Source: Akkermansiaceae bacterium (GTDB lineage Bacteria > Verrucomicrobiota > Verrucomicrobiia > Verrucomicrobiales > Akkermansiaceae). Taken from it: DNA of 64,000 nt. Position 1 is the stretch's first letter. Every line of letters starts with the position of its first letter. Shown in pieces: positions 51,163 through 60,994 of this stretch. Below the pieces are notes generated by a model that did no database searches, was not told the DNA's origin, and saw only the letters and a list, made by a program, of their open reading frames with translations. Both the position numbers and the translations under genes were made by a program. Location: contig JAGYIT010000007.1 in the NCBI GenBank assembly GCA_018402445.1, positions 496,001 through 560,000 of the forward strand, given 5' to 3'.

Positions 51163-51869
51163 CCAGCACCTCACCACTGCTAGAAACTCGATCTCTCACC
51201 CTGCGCTACGGCACCCGCGAGGTGCTGGAAGACTTCTCCTGCACCGTCGAGCGCGGCGAGCTATTAGGAATTTCCGGCCCTAACGGTGCCGGGAAATCCA
51301 CCCTACTCAAGGCCATCCTCGGCATCCACCGCCAGAGCTGCGGCACCATCCACCGCCACCCGCTCGCCAAACGTCCCGGCTACGTCCCCCAGCACGCACC
51401 CATCGATAAGAACTTCCCGCTCACCGCCTCCGAGTTCCTCGCCATCAACGCCCACACCCGCATCCCATGGATCGGCGGCATCCCGCGCAAACTCCGCCAC
51501 GGCATCTGCGGGAAACTCGATTGCCTAGAAATCGCCCACCTCGCCCACCGCCCGCTCGGCGCCCTCTCCGGCGGCGAACTCCAGCGCGTCCGCATCGCCG
51601 CCGCCCTGCTCAATGATCCCGCCTTGCTCTTGTTAGACGAACCCTCCAGCCACCTCGACCCCACCGCCGCCGCCAGCCTGAAAAAACTCCTGCTCCACCT
51701 CCACAGCGAACACTCACTCACCCTCATCGTCGTCTCCCACGCCGAGTCCTTCCTCGACGGACTCGCCACCCGCCGCATTTCCCTCGAAGCCGTGGCTGGG
51801 ACTTGCAGTCCCAGTCCGTCGTGGGGACATCCTGTCCCCACTCATTCCCTCACCTCATCAGCCGGATAG
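51159..51869 (+). CDS. znuC: Zinc ABC transporter ATP-binding protein (ZnuC-like)
   Basis: GPNGAGKSTLLKAILG, LSGGELQRVRIAAALLNDPALLLLDEPSSHLD. Confidence 0.9.
   Translation: MTSTSPLLETRSLTLRYGTREVLEDFSCTVERGELLGISGPNGAGKSTLLKAILGIHRQSCGTIHRHPLAKRPGYVPQHAPIDKNFPLTASEFLAINAHTRIPWIGGIPRKLRHGICGKLDCLEIAHLAHRPLGALSGGELQRVRIAAALLNDPALLLLDEPSSHLDPTAAASLKKLLLHLHSEHSLTLIVVSHAESFLDGLATRRISLEAVAGTCSPSPSWGHPVPTHSLTSSAG
51796..51841. repeat. Tandem twin hairpin (REP-like) inside the 3' end of znuC
   Basis: CTGGGACT-tgc-AGTCCCAG (51796-51814) and GTGGGGACA-tcc-TGTCCCCAC (51821-51841), both perfect. Confidence 0.75.
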
Positions 51870-51875
51870 GAACCC

Positions 51876-52715
51876 ATGGATCTCACCGACCTGCTCCGCT
51901 ACGACTTCATGCGCTACGCGCTGATCTCCGGACTCTTACTCGGCCCCACCTGCGCCATCCTTGGCGTCTTCGTGAACCTGCGCGGCATGGCCTTTTTCAG
52001 CGACGCACTCGCCCATTCCGCTCTAACCGGAGTCGCCCTGGGATTCATGATCGATTCCGCCACCGGTTGGAAACTCGATCCCACAATTTATGTTCTGATT
52101 TTTTCCTGCCTCCTCGCGCTCGGCATGGGATGGCTTTCCCAGCGCACACCTCTCGCGCGGGATACCATCACCGCGTTCACCTTCACCGGCAGCGTCGCCC
52201 TAGGGGTTATCCTCATCTCCATGCTTGGTAAGCACCGTATGCTTGAGGGCTTGCTCTTCGGCAGCATCTACTCCAACGGCCCCGCAGACATTACCCGCCA
52301 AGCCATCCTTGCTGTCATCGTCCTCATCTTCTTCCTCACCCAGCTCCGTCCACTCACCCTCGCCACCCTCGATCCCGAACTCGCCCGCGCCCGTGGCATA
52401 CGTCCCGCATTGCTCCATTACGCCTTCTCCCTGCTCGTCGCCGCCGCAGTTGCTGTTGGCCTAAAAATGCTCGGAGCACTCCTGCTCAGCGCACTCATCG
52501 TCATCCCCGCCGCCGCCGCCCGCATCGCCACCACCAGCTTCCGCAGTCTCATCGCACTAGCACTTCTGTTAGGTATCCTTATTCCCCCCATCGGCATCAC
52601 CGCCTCCGCCACCCTCAATCTCCCCACTGGTCCCGCCATCGTCCTCGTCCACATCGCCGTCCTTGCAATCTGCCAAGTCCTTCATCTCCTGTTTCCAAAG
52701 AAGTCCTCATCATGA
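51876..52715 (+). CDS. znuB: Zinc ABC transporter permease (ZnuB-like)
   Basis: ABC-3 family: MRGMAFFSDALAHSALTGVALGF, GALLLSALIVIPAAAAR. Confidence 0.9.
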   Translation: MDLTDLLRYDFMRYALISGLLLGPTCAILGVFVNLRGMAFFSDALAHSALTGVALGFMIDSATGWKLDPTIYVLIFSCLLALGMGWLSQRTPLARDTITAFTFTGSVALGVILISMLGKHRMLEGLLFGSIYSNGPADITRQAILAVIVLIFFLTQLRPLTLATLDPELARARGIRPALLHYAFSLLVAAAVAVGLKMLGALLLSALIVIPAAAARIATTSFRSLIALALLLGILIPPIGITASATLNLPTGPAIVLVHIAVLAICQVLHLLFPKKSSS

Positions 52716-53662
52716 CACCCTCCCCAGAACGCATCCCCATCCTCATCGTCGCCGGTTTCCTTGGAGCCGGAAAGACCACCTTCATCCGTGATCTCATCCC
52801 GCGTCTGGCGCAAGGCCCGCGCGCGCCCTACGTGATCCTCAATGACTTCCTCAATGCCGCCATCGATGCCCACACTCTCAAAGGACTCGGTGCAGAAATC
52901 AGCACCCTCGCCGCAGGCTGCGTATGCTGCGAAGATCCCGGCAGCCTCATCCGGGCGATTCTTCGAGTTCCCGTTTCCATCCGCCCGCTCATCATCATCG
53001 AGGCGAACGGCACTACAGATCCCTATTCCCTCATCGAGACCCTCACCCTCACCCCGGAGCTGCGCGACCGCATCGGCCCCATCCTCCAGGCCACCGTGGT
53101 TAACGAAGCCCGCTGGGGGAAACGCTTGCTGCCCGGCGACAAGCGCACCGAGCGCGCCCAGGTCAGCACCGCCAGCGCCATCCTCACCAACCGCGGCGAG
53201 CGCGCCAGCGACAGGCAGAAGCGGAAACTCCGCGATGACCTTGCCATACTCAACCCCCGCGCCCCCCGCATGGAGACGGAAAGTTTCATCGATCTCCTGC
53301 TCCGCGAAAGCGCCTCCGAAACCCTCCCCGCGCCGGATGGCTCCGATCCCATCCCCCACTCGCACCACCACGTCGCCGTCAGCCTCACCCCGCCCGAAAT
53401 GTCCGAAGAACGCCTCCGCGCTTGGCTCCATTCCCTCCCGCGCGACATCCTCCGCGTCAAAGGCCTCGTCCGCATCTCCGAGGAGGAAATGTGCTACTTC
53501 AGCCGCACCGACGACCCCTTCGAATCCCCCCGCATCATCAAGGTCAGCGTCCAGGAAGGCATGAACCCCGCCGTCGTCTTCATCGGCACCGGCCTGCGCG
53601 AGGATTACCTCCGCGCAAGCTTCCAATCCACGGAAACCGCGCCGGCTTTCCGCCTCTACTAA
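52712..53662 (+). CDS. COG0523 GTPase 2 (divergent)
   Basis: [31 protein letters not shown]; canonical NKxD not found. Confidence 0.82.
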   Translation: MTPSPERIPILIVAGFLGAGKTTFIRDLIPRLAQGPRAPYVILNDFLNAAIDAHTLKGLGAEISTLAAGCVCCEDPGSLIRAILRVPVSIRPLIIIEANGTTDPYSLIETLTLTPELRDRIGPILQATVVNEARWGKRLLPGDKRTERAQVSTASAILTNRGERASDRQKRKLRDDLAILNPRAPRMETESFIDLLLRESASETLPAPDGSDPIPHSHHHVAVSLTPPEMSEERLRAWLHSLPRDILRVKGLVRISEEEMCYFSRTDDPFESPRIIKVSVQEGMNPAVVFIGTGLREDYLRASFQSTETAPAFRLY

Positions 53663-53691
53663 CCACGCACTGCAAAGCAACCGAACAACCC

Positions 53692-54897
<1,206 letters not shown>

Positions 54898-54934
54898 GCG
54901 TGAAGCCGCTTTCGATGCATTTCTTCAAACCCGA

Positions 54935-55441
54935 TTGGCGTGGAATGTTCCCAGCTTGCATCAGCCATCATCATATGATTCGCTGCTGGCAGTGCCGCGG
55001 CGAGAACTCAAATACCCTCACCAGATCATCGGATGGCTCGAAGAGTGGGGACGAGCGCTCTCCGAGCCAGGCTCCATGACCTTGATCGGGTCCGCCGGAC
55101 TTCTCTGGCACATCGCCCGCATCGGTCGTGACGATCCGCTGCCCGAAAACAGCATGGATGCCGATCCAGTGACGGAAAGCGAAGCGGTGGCGGAGCTAGC
55201 CTATGACTGCCTCATCGGCAGCGAGTTCGAGCGAAGGCATGGATGGCATGTGAATCTCATGCCCGGCATGGTGCTGGATCACTTGCCGCCAGGGTGGCGG
55301 GATAGAGCCTGCTCGGAAACCTACGGGATGCTGACCCTGGTCGTGCCTGCGCCCGCAGACCTCCTGGCGCCAAAATTGCGGCGGAACGAACCCCGTGACC
55401 GCCAACACGAACAGCTCGCCCGCCACCTTGGACTGATATGA
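54935..55441 (+). CDS. Nucleotidyltransferase-like protein (MNT/DUF6036-like)
   Basis: MTLIGSAGLLWHI followed by SMDADPVTE, and VPAPADLLAPKL; TTG start, exact start uncertain. Confidence 0.5.
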   Translation: MAWNVPSLHQPSSYDSLLAVPRRELKYPHQIIGWLEEWGRALSEPGSMTLIGSAGLLWHIARIGRDDPLPENSMDADPVTESEAVAELAYDCLIGSEFERRHGWHVNLMPGMVLDHLPPGWRDRACSETYGMLTLVVPAPADLLAPKLRRNEPRDRQHEQLARHLGLI

Positions 55442-55743
55442 CACCGGAGACAGAGATCACGCAAGCCCGTTGGCCATTGCTCATCCATGACCAAGCACGG
55501 CTGGAATACACCCGCCTGCTCTGGAAACGATCCCACGTTCGAAAGCGCTTGCTCGCTCACTGGGCGGATCCGCGCCATCCCTACGCGGAACGGTTTTCAG
55601 AGCAATACATGCCTTATGTCGTCAAATTGCTCGAGGCTTCCCCTGCTGATGACCACGCGCTTGACACTGCCCTTCGCGAGCAAGGTCTCAGCCTGCGGGT
55701 GATTGTGCGGGAGATTCCACCGGTGTTCGGTTCCTTTTACTGA
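55438..55743 (+). CDS. Hypothetical partner protein
   Basis: ATGA 4-nt overlap with the preceding nucleotidyltransferase-like ORF. Confidence 0.5.
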   Translation: MTPETEITQARWPLLIHDQARLEYTRLLWKRSHVRKRLLAHWADPRHPYAERFSEQYMPYVVKLLEASPADDHALDTALREQGLSLRVIVREIPPVFGSFY

Positions 55744-55775
55744 ATTCTTTATTTCAGGATCAATGGCGGTCAATC

Positions 55776-55817
55776 TTTACCCAATGACTGAGTGATTTTA
55801 CGCGATGATTGAGTAAA
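55776..55817. repeat. Two tandem 21-bp near-identical units with TTTAC...GTAAA symmetry
   Basis: TTTACCCAATGACTGAGTGAT / TTTACGCGATGATTGAGTAAA (16/21 identical). Confidence 0.6.
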
Positions 55818-55991
55818 TCCTGTTTTTCCCAACCTCCACTCCGCGTCCTTCGCGACCCCTGTCCGCCGTAGCTTCAGCGGAGGAGGATCTGCGGCTCTGC
55901 GGTGAAAAATCACATCCAGCCGCAGCGAGCCGTCCAAACGAAAAAACCGCGCCGGGAATTCCGTGCGCGGTTTTTTGATGAGGGGCGGCTT

Positions 55992-56189
55992 TCAGTCGTG
56001 GCAGTGGCAACTGTTCTCGCAGCAGCCGTCTCCGGATTTGTGGCCGTTGGCGCAGGCTTCGCTGCAATAGTCCTTGCCGCTTTTCTCGACGTGGTGGCCT
56101 TCGCGGACTTCGCATTTGCAGTCGGGGCAGGCGCAGGAAATGGCGGAGTTCTTCGCCGCCCTCTCCGACACCACCCGGCTGCGGCTCAT
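55992..56189 (-). CDS. Bacterial metallothionein-like Cys-rich protein
   Basis: [47 protein letters not shown]; true start unclear, N-terminal part is antisense to the ArsR ORF. Confidence 0.75.
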   Translation of the reverse strand: MSRSRVVSERAAKNSAISCACPDCKCEVREGHHVEKSGKDYCSEACANGHKSGDGCCENSCHCHD

Positions 56190-56358
56190 TTCCCTGCTCG
56201 CCGCCGAGGAATGTTGCGTCTGCGATCACGCCGCCCAGCTCGACATGACCGTATCCGCCATTTCCCACCAGTTCCGCACCTTGCGCGCCGCCCACCTGGT
56301 CAGCTACCGCAAGCTGGGCCGGCAGGTGTTTTACCAATTGCATGACCACACGTCGTAG
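56140..56358 (+). CDS. ArsR/SmtB-family metalloregulator
   Basis: [73 protein letters not shown] metal-site signature, C-terminus probably short. Confidence 0.8.
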   Translation: MAEFFAALSDTTRLRLISLLAAEECCVCDHAAQLDMTVSAISHQFRTLRAAHLVSYRKLGRQVFYQLHDHTS

Positions 56359-56448
56359 CACTTTACCGCACCGTGCAGGAGTACCTCGCGGAGTAGGTTT
56401 TCGTGCCCGTAGCATTTGTTCATCCTATCAATCATCCATGGAATTAAT

Positions 56449-56485
56449 CCTTGCATTTTGTAAATTACATTTTTAAAATGCAAGG
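56449..56485. promoter_or_regulatory. Perfect inverted repeat abutting the AAA ATPase start codon
   Basis: CCTTGCATTTT-N15-AAAATGCAAGG, then ATG at 56486. Confidence 0.6.
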
Positions 56486-57652
56486 ATGATTCATCGGCGT
56501 ATTCAACAGGAACTTGATCTGGCCTTGTCGCGGCAGGCTTCGGTCGCGTTGTTGGGGCCGCGGCAGGTGGGAAAAACGACGCTGGCGCTGGAGGTCGCGG
56601 CTTCGCGTCCGAACGTTTATCTGGATCTGGAAAACCCGATGGATCGCACGAAGCTCGCGGAGCCGGAATTGTTTTTTGCGCGGCATCAGGACGAGTTGGT
56701 GATTTTGGATGAGATCCACCGCGCGCCGGATCTGTTCATGGTGTTGCGCGGGGTGATCGACAAGGGTCGCAGGGCCGGTCGGCGCACCGGCCGGTTTCTC
56801 ATGCTGGGTTCGGCGGCCATCGAGCTGATGCGCCAGAGCGAGACCCTCGCGGGCAGGATCGCATTTGTGGACATGGGGCCGCTGGATGTCCTGGAGGCCG
56901 GGAATCAATCCACCGAAACCCTCTGGCTGCGCGGCGGTTTCCCCGACAGTTTTCTCGCGGACGATGATTCGCTGAGCATGGCGTTGCGGCGGGATTTCAT
57001 CCGCACGTATCTGGAGCGGGATGTGCCGATGTTTGGGCCGCGCATTCCGGCGGAGACGCTGGGGAGGTTCTGGACGATGCTCGCCCACTCCCAGGGCTGC
57101 TTGCTCAACGCCTCGAAGTTCGCCGCCAACCTCGGTGTAAGCGCCCCGACGGTGACAAGCTACCTGGGGCTGCTCTCGGATCTGCTGCTGGTGCGTCGGC
57201 TGCCGCCTTACCACCGCAACGTGGGCAAGCGCCTCGTGAAATCGCCCAAAACGTATGTGCGCGACAGCGGGCTGCTGCACGCCCTGCTCGGCATCGCGGA
57301 TGTGGATACGCTGCTCGGCCATCCGGTGGTCGGCGCAAGCTGGGAGGGCATGGTCATCGAGAACCTCATCGCCGCCGCCCCGGCCGGCGCACAGGCTTAT
57401 TTTTACCGGACAGCCGCGGGCGCGGAAATCGACCTGGTGCTGGATCTTGGCGGCAGGCACGGAGTCTGGGCATTTGAAATCAGGCGCAACCCGGCGCAGG
57501 GTCTTCGGAAGGGAAACCACCACGCCCTGGCTGACATCGCCCCGAAGCGCTCGTTTCTCATTCACGGAGGCAGCGACCGTTTCCCGCTCACACGCGACAC
57601 CGAGGCCATCGGCCTGCTAGAACTTGCCAGGGAACTCGCCGCGCTCGATTGA
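56486..57652 (+). CDS. AAA (AAA_14)/DUF4143 ATPase
   Basis: LLGPRQVGKTTLALEVA Walker A, VILDEIHRAPDLF Walker B, ETLWLRGGFPDSFL. Confidence 0.9.
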   Translation: MIHRRIQQELDLALSRQASVALLGPRQVGKTTLALEVAASRPNVYLDLENPMDRTKLAEPELFFARHQDELVILDEIHRAPDLFMVLRGVIDKGRRAGRRTGRFLMLGSAAIELMRQSETLAGRIAFVDMGPLDVLEAGNQSTETLWLRGGFPDSFLADDDSLSMALRRDFIRTYLERDVPMFGPRIPAETLGRFWTMLAHSQGCLLNASKFAANLGVSAPTVTSYLGLLSDLLLVRRLPPYHRNVGKRLVKSPKTYVRDSGLLHALLGIADVDTLLGHPVVGASWEGMVIENLIAAAPAGAQAYFYRTAAGAEIDLVLDLGGRHGVWAFEIRRNPAQGLRKGNHHALADIAPKRSFLIHGGSDRFPLTRDTEAIGLLELARELAALD

Positions 57653-57653
57653 A

Positions 57654-57762
57654 GGGTTTTCCGAAAATTTCACCGCTGGAAAAATCCCGGCGCAGCCTCA
57701 TCTTCCCGCCCACATGCCGTTCCGTCTTTCCAGCGAATACAATCCCCAGGGCGACCCGCATC
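57654..57762 (+). pseudogene. Degenerate copy of uvrB leader and first codons
   Basis: Near-parallel to 62970-63079: gggttttcc...accgctggaaa...atgccgttccgtctttccagcgaatac ([16 protein letters not shown]). Confidence 0.75.
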
Positions 57763-57924
57763 GAAGACCGCCCGCAAAGCCGCCAAGACGAACCCGCCGA
57801 AAGGGGAGTCGGTGGTCTGCACGGAGCACCACCACCATCCGGCCGCCTTGGCGCTGGAGCCGCTGGCCTTGCGCGAGGGGCAGGAAATGGCGGAGGAGCA
57901 GACTCCACCACCCCCACACACAAT

Positions 57925-59331
57925 TCAGCGCACTTCATTGATACTGCCCAGCACAACGTTGAACTGGAACCAGAGTGAATGTTCATCTGGCCCGCCAGCA
58001 AAACGGTCGTAATTGTATTGAGCGCGAACACCAACGCGGCGCTGATCGTCAAACCAGTAGGAAACCGCTGGTGAAATGCGGAAACGCTCGTCCAAACCAA
58101 GATCATCAACCCCTTCTAGCCACGAAAGCCGAAGGCTGGTGTCAAGACGATCATTCCATGTGTATGTAGCCGTGGTGTAGAATCCGAGTTCCTCATAAGT
58201 CCCTCGAATTCCTCCCCCCGCTCCGCCCGTACCACCTTCGTCATCGTGATCATCGTGATCATCGTGATCATCGTGATCATCGTGGTCATCGTGGTCATCG
58301 TGGTCATCGTGGTCATCGTGGTCATCGTGATCATCGTGGTCATCGTGATCATCGTGATCATCGTGGTCATCGTGATCATCGTGGTCATCGTGATCATCGC
58401 CACCACCAAAACCATCTGATGCACCAACCCGACGCCAAACGAGCTCATTTCTCCAACGGAACGCGCGGCCACCGGGCTCAAGGCCATTTTCACGCCAGAG
58501 GTATTCCGCATCGAGGCCTACGAGGTGGGTTGAACGTCCGAATCCATTATCGCCACCCGCATAGGAAACCCCTCCGGTGACACTGTGAAAATCACTGAAA
58601 CGATACCGCGCCATCATCCGGGAGGTGAAAATGTTTTCCGAAAGATTCCCCTCCTCCCCTTCGAACAGAGCTCCACCGCCATGACCATGTCCATGATCGT
58701 GGTCGTCATCACCAGCGCCACCATGGGCGTGATCATCATGAGGCCGGGCCTTGCCGAAGCCAAACGTGGCGACCGCGCTGAGTCCGGGATCAAAGCTCAA
58801 TGGAAGATTCCAACTCACTTCCACGCCCCGCATGATCAGACCGTCATCGCCAAGAAATCGCGAGACCGGCATCTCGGCATCAATAAAATCCCAGCCGTGG
58901 ATGTGCTTGTCATTGATCGCGCCGAAGCGAGCGAGGTACTGGCCACCCTTGATCTCGAAACCGCCGGGGATGTTGACGATTTTCCCGAAGAGTTCCTCCA
59001 GTTCGCCTTCCCAGTGGCCAGAGCTGTCTTGATAGAAAAGGTAGTTGGTGAAACCTTCGAAATATTCGGTCTTGAGCGAAACCGACGGCTCGATCGCCTG
59101 GGCGGAAAATGACTTGCGCACCGGATCGTGCCCCCCGAGGGCAAGATCTCCAGGATCGCCGGAGGAAAATCCGCCAACACCGTGGAGGTGCAGGTTCGGG
59201 AAGAGCACGTCGCCGATGCTCCAATCATTGAATCGCTCCCACGCATCCGGAGAGCCGGTGGTTTCCGCCTGAGCGGCGGTGAGGGAGAGCAGGGCTGCGG
59301 TCAGTGGCTTGTATGTGTTCTTTCGTTTCAT
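57925..59331 (-). CDS. Outer-membrane/porin-like protein with (HDD)n metal-binding tract, last gene of metal operon 2
   Basis: Signal peptide; His/Asp-rich loops HDDHAHGGAGDDDHDHGHGHGGG and long (DDH)n; C-terminal WFQFNVVL-type ending. Confidence 0.7.
   Translation of the reverse strand: MKRKNTYKPLTAALLSLTAAQAETTGSPDAWERFNDWSIGDVLFPNLHLHGVGGFSSGDPGDLALGGHDPVRKSFSAQAIEPSVSLKTEYFEGFTNYLFYQDSSGHWEGELEELFGKIVNIPGGFEIKGGQYLARFGAINDKHIHGWDFIDAEMPVSRFLGDDGLIMRGVEVSWNLPLSFDPGLSAVATFGFGKARPHDDHAHGGAGDDDHDHGHGHGGGALFEGEEGNLSENIFTSRMMARYRFSDFHSVTGGVSYAGGDNGFGRSTHLVGLDAEYLWRENGLEPGGRAFRWRNELVWRRVGASDGFGGGDDHDDHDDHDDHDDHDDHDDHDDHDDHDDHDDHDDHDDHDDHDDHDDHDDHDDEGGTGGAGGGIRGTYEELGFYTTATYTWNDRLDTSLRLSWLEGVDDLGLDERFRISPAVSYWFDDQRRVGVRAQYNYDRFAGGPDEHSLWFQFNVVLGSINEVR
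58241..58393. repeat. 9-bp tandem repeat (tcatcgtga/tcatcgtgg), 17 full units
   Basis: Continuous 9-bp period read from 58241 to 58393, followed by a partial unit. Confidence 0.95.
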
Positions 59332-60215
59332 TGTGTCTTTCTGGTTTCGTCGATGGTTGTATTAGCGGTCTTTGTGAGAAGGTGGCGGATGAGGCCGTAT
59401 TTGGGGCTGAAAAGGAAGGCGAGCAGGAAGATCGCGCCAAGCAGAAGGACGATGGTCGGTCCCTGCTCAAGGTTGAGCCACCAACCGATGAACACGGCGG
59501 ATGTCGCCGCGATGCCGCCAAGCAAAGAGCCTCCCCAGAACAGGGTGTTGGTGGAATCGGTTAGCAAATAAACCGTCGCCGCAGGCGTCACCAAAAGCCC
59601 GAGCGCAAGCATGCAGCCGACTGCTTGCAGCGAGGAAATCAACACCACAATGAGAATGGCAAGCAGCAGGTAGTTGAGAAAACGCACAGGCACTCCCAAG
59701 GTCGCGGCCACCTCCGCGTCGAACAAGGTCATCAGCAGCGGCCTATGCAATGCCGTTAAAATGCCAAGCGCGCCGAAAGAGATCCAGAAATTCGTCCACA
59801 GGTCGCCATCACGCATCCCCATGATGTTGCCGAACAGCCACTCGTCCATTTCCTGCGAAACTTCCAGGCGGCGCAACAGGATGATGCCGCCGCTGAATGC
59901 TGCCGTGTAAAGAATCGCCAGCGCGGAGTCCTGATCGATGCGCGATCCGCGCGAAACCGCCAGCGAACCAAGTCCAATAAGCAGCGCGGCGAACAGCGCA
60001 CCGAGGAAGGCACTCCAGTCCTGCAAACCAGCCACAAGGATCGCCACGGCGATGCCCGGCAGCAAAGCGTGTGAAAGCGATCCCACCTTGAGCGCCGATT
60101 TTTTCAGCACGACAAAGGCACTCGCGTAGCCGTTGGTCAAACCGATCAATAGGGCCGCCAAGAGGGCGCGTTGGTTGAACTCATGGCGCAACGGCTCCAG
60201 CAACCAATCGATCAT
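59328..60215 (-). CDS. Metal ABC transporter permease (ZnuB-like, second system)
   Basis: ABC-3 family TM pattern: LKVGSLSHALLPGIAVAILVAG, AVGCMLALGLLVTPAATVYLL. Confidence 0.9.
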   Translation of the reverse strand: MIDWLLEPLRHEFNQRALLAALLIGLTNGYASAFVVLKKSALKVGSLSHALLPGIAVAILVAGLQDWSAFLGALFAALLIGLGSLAVSRGSRIDQDSALAILYTAAFSGGIILLRRLEVSQEMDEWLFGNIMGMRDGDLWTNFWISFGALGILTALHRPLLMTLFDAEVAATLGVPVRFLNYLLLAILIVVLISSLQAVGCMLALGLLVTPAATVYLLTDSTNTLFWGGSLLGGIAATSAVFIGWWLNLEQGPTIVLLLGAIFLLAFLFSPKYGLIRHLLTKTANTTIDETRKTQ

Positions 60216-60985
60216 GCGACCTCCTTTCTTCCATCGGCGAGCGAGCCGAAGGCCGTATTGAGATGGGCCTCAGTAAAAACTTCAGAGACCGCCCCGAAGG
60301 CGATCCGCTTGCGTTTCAACAAAAGAACCTCGTCGTAAATATCCTTCACCGTGTCGAGATCATGGTGCGAAGCAACCACCAACCGGCCCTCCGAAGCCAG
60401 ATCGCGCAGCAGGGCAGCGAGCGTGGCCTTGGAGGTGCGATCGAGTCCGGCGAAGGGCTCATCTAACAAAAACGCATGGGCCTCCTGCGCGAGGGCGCGG
60501 GCGAGGAACACCCGCTGCTGCTGGCCACCGCTTAGCTCGCTGATCTGGCGGTTTTCCAAATCCATCAGACCCATCGCTTCCAGTGCCTTGTCCACTGCGG
60601 CGCCATCGGCTTTGGAAAACGGTCGCCACCAACCGGCATTCGGGTAACGGCCCATCCGCACGACTCCTCTGACGGTGATGGGAAATTTCCAGTCCACATC
60701 CTCACGCTGCGGCAGGTAAGCGATTTCCCGGCTCCATTTCCCCACACTGGTGCCGCGCCACAAGATCCGGCCGGCCCCTATCGGCATCAGCCCCGCGATG
60801 GCCTTGAGCAAAGTGCTTTTCCCCGCGCCATTCGGCCCGATGAGCGCCACACAGGAACCGCAGGAGGTCGAAAAACTGACATCCTCCAAGGCGTGTACGG
60901 CCCGATACCGAACGTCGATATTTTCCACTACCAACTCATGGTGATGATCGCAATGATCGCAGGAATCGTGTGTCTCGTGAGTCAT
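60212..60985 (-). CDS. Metal ABC transporter ATP-binding protein (ZnuC-like, second system)
   Basis: GPNGAGKSTLLKAIAGL, LSGGQQQRVFLARALAQEAHAFLLDEPFAGLD; His-rich N-terminus. Confidence 0.9.
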   Translation of the reverse strand: MTHETHDSCDHCDHHHELVVENIDVRYRAVHALEDVSFSTSCGSCVALIGPNGAGKSTLLKAIAGLMPIGAGRILWRGTSVGKWSREIAYLPQREDVDWKFPITVRGVVRMGRYPNAGWWRPFSKADGAAVDKALEAMGLMDLENRQISELSGGQQQRVFLARALAQEAHAFLLDEPFAGLDRTSKATLAALLRDLASEGRLVVASHHDLDTVKDIYDEVLLLKRKRIAFGAVSEVFTEAHLNTAFGSLADGRKEVA

Positions 60986-60994
60986 GGCAATCGT

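Noticed and set aside
58241-58399. CRISPR-like array
   Set aside because: Contiguous 9-bp repeats without spacers, inside a coding sequence; no cas genes in the window.
58116-58511. ORF with ITMTTMITM repeats
   Set aside because: Alternate-frame reading of the 9-bp tandem repeat; the HDD frame belongs to the long signal-peptide-bearing protein.
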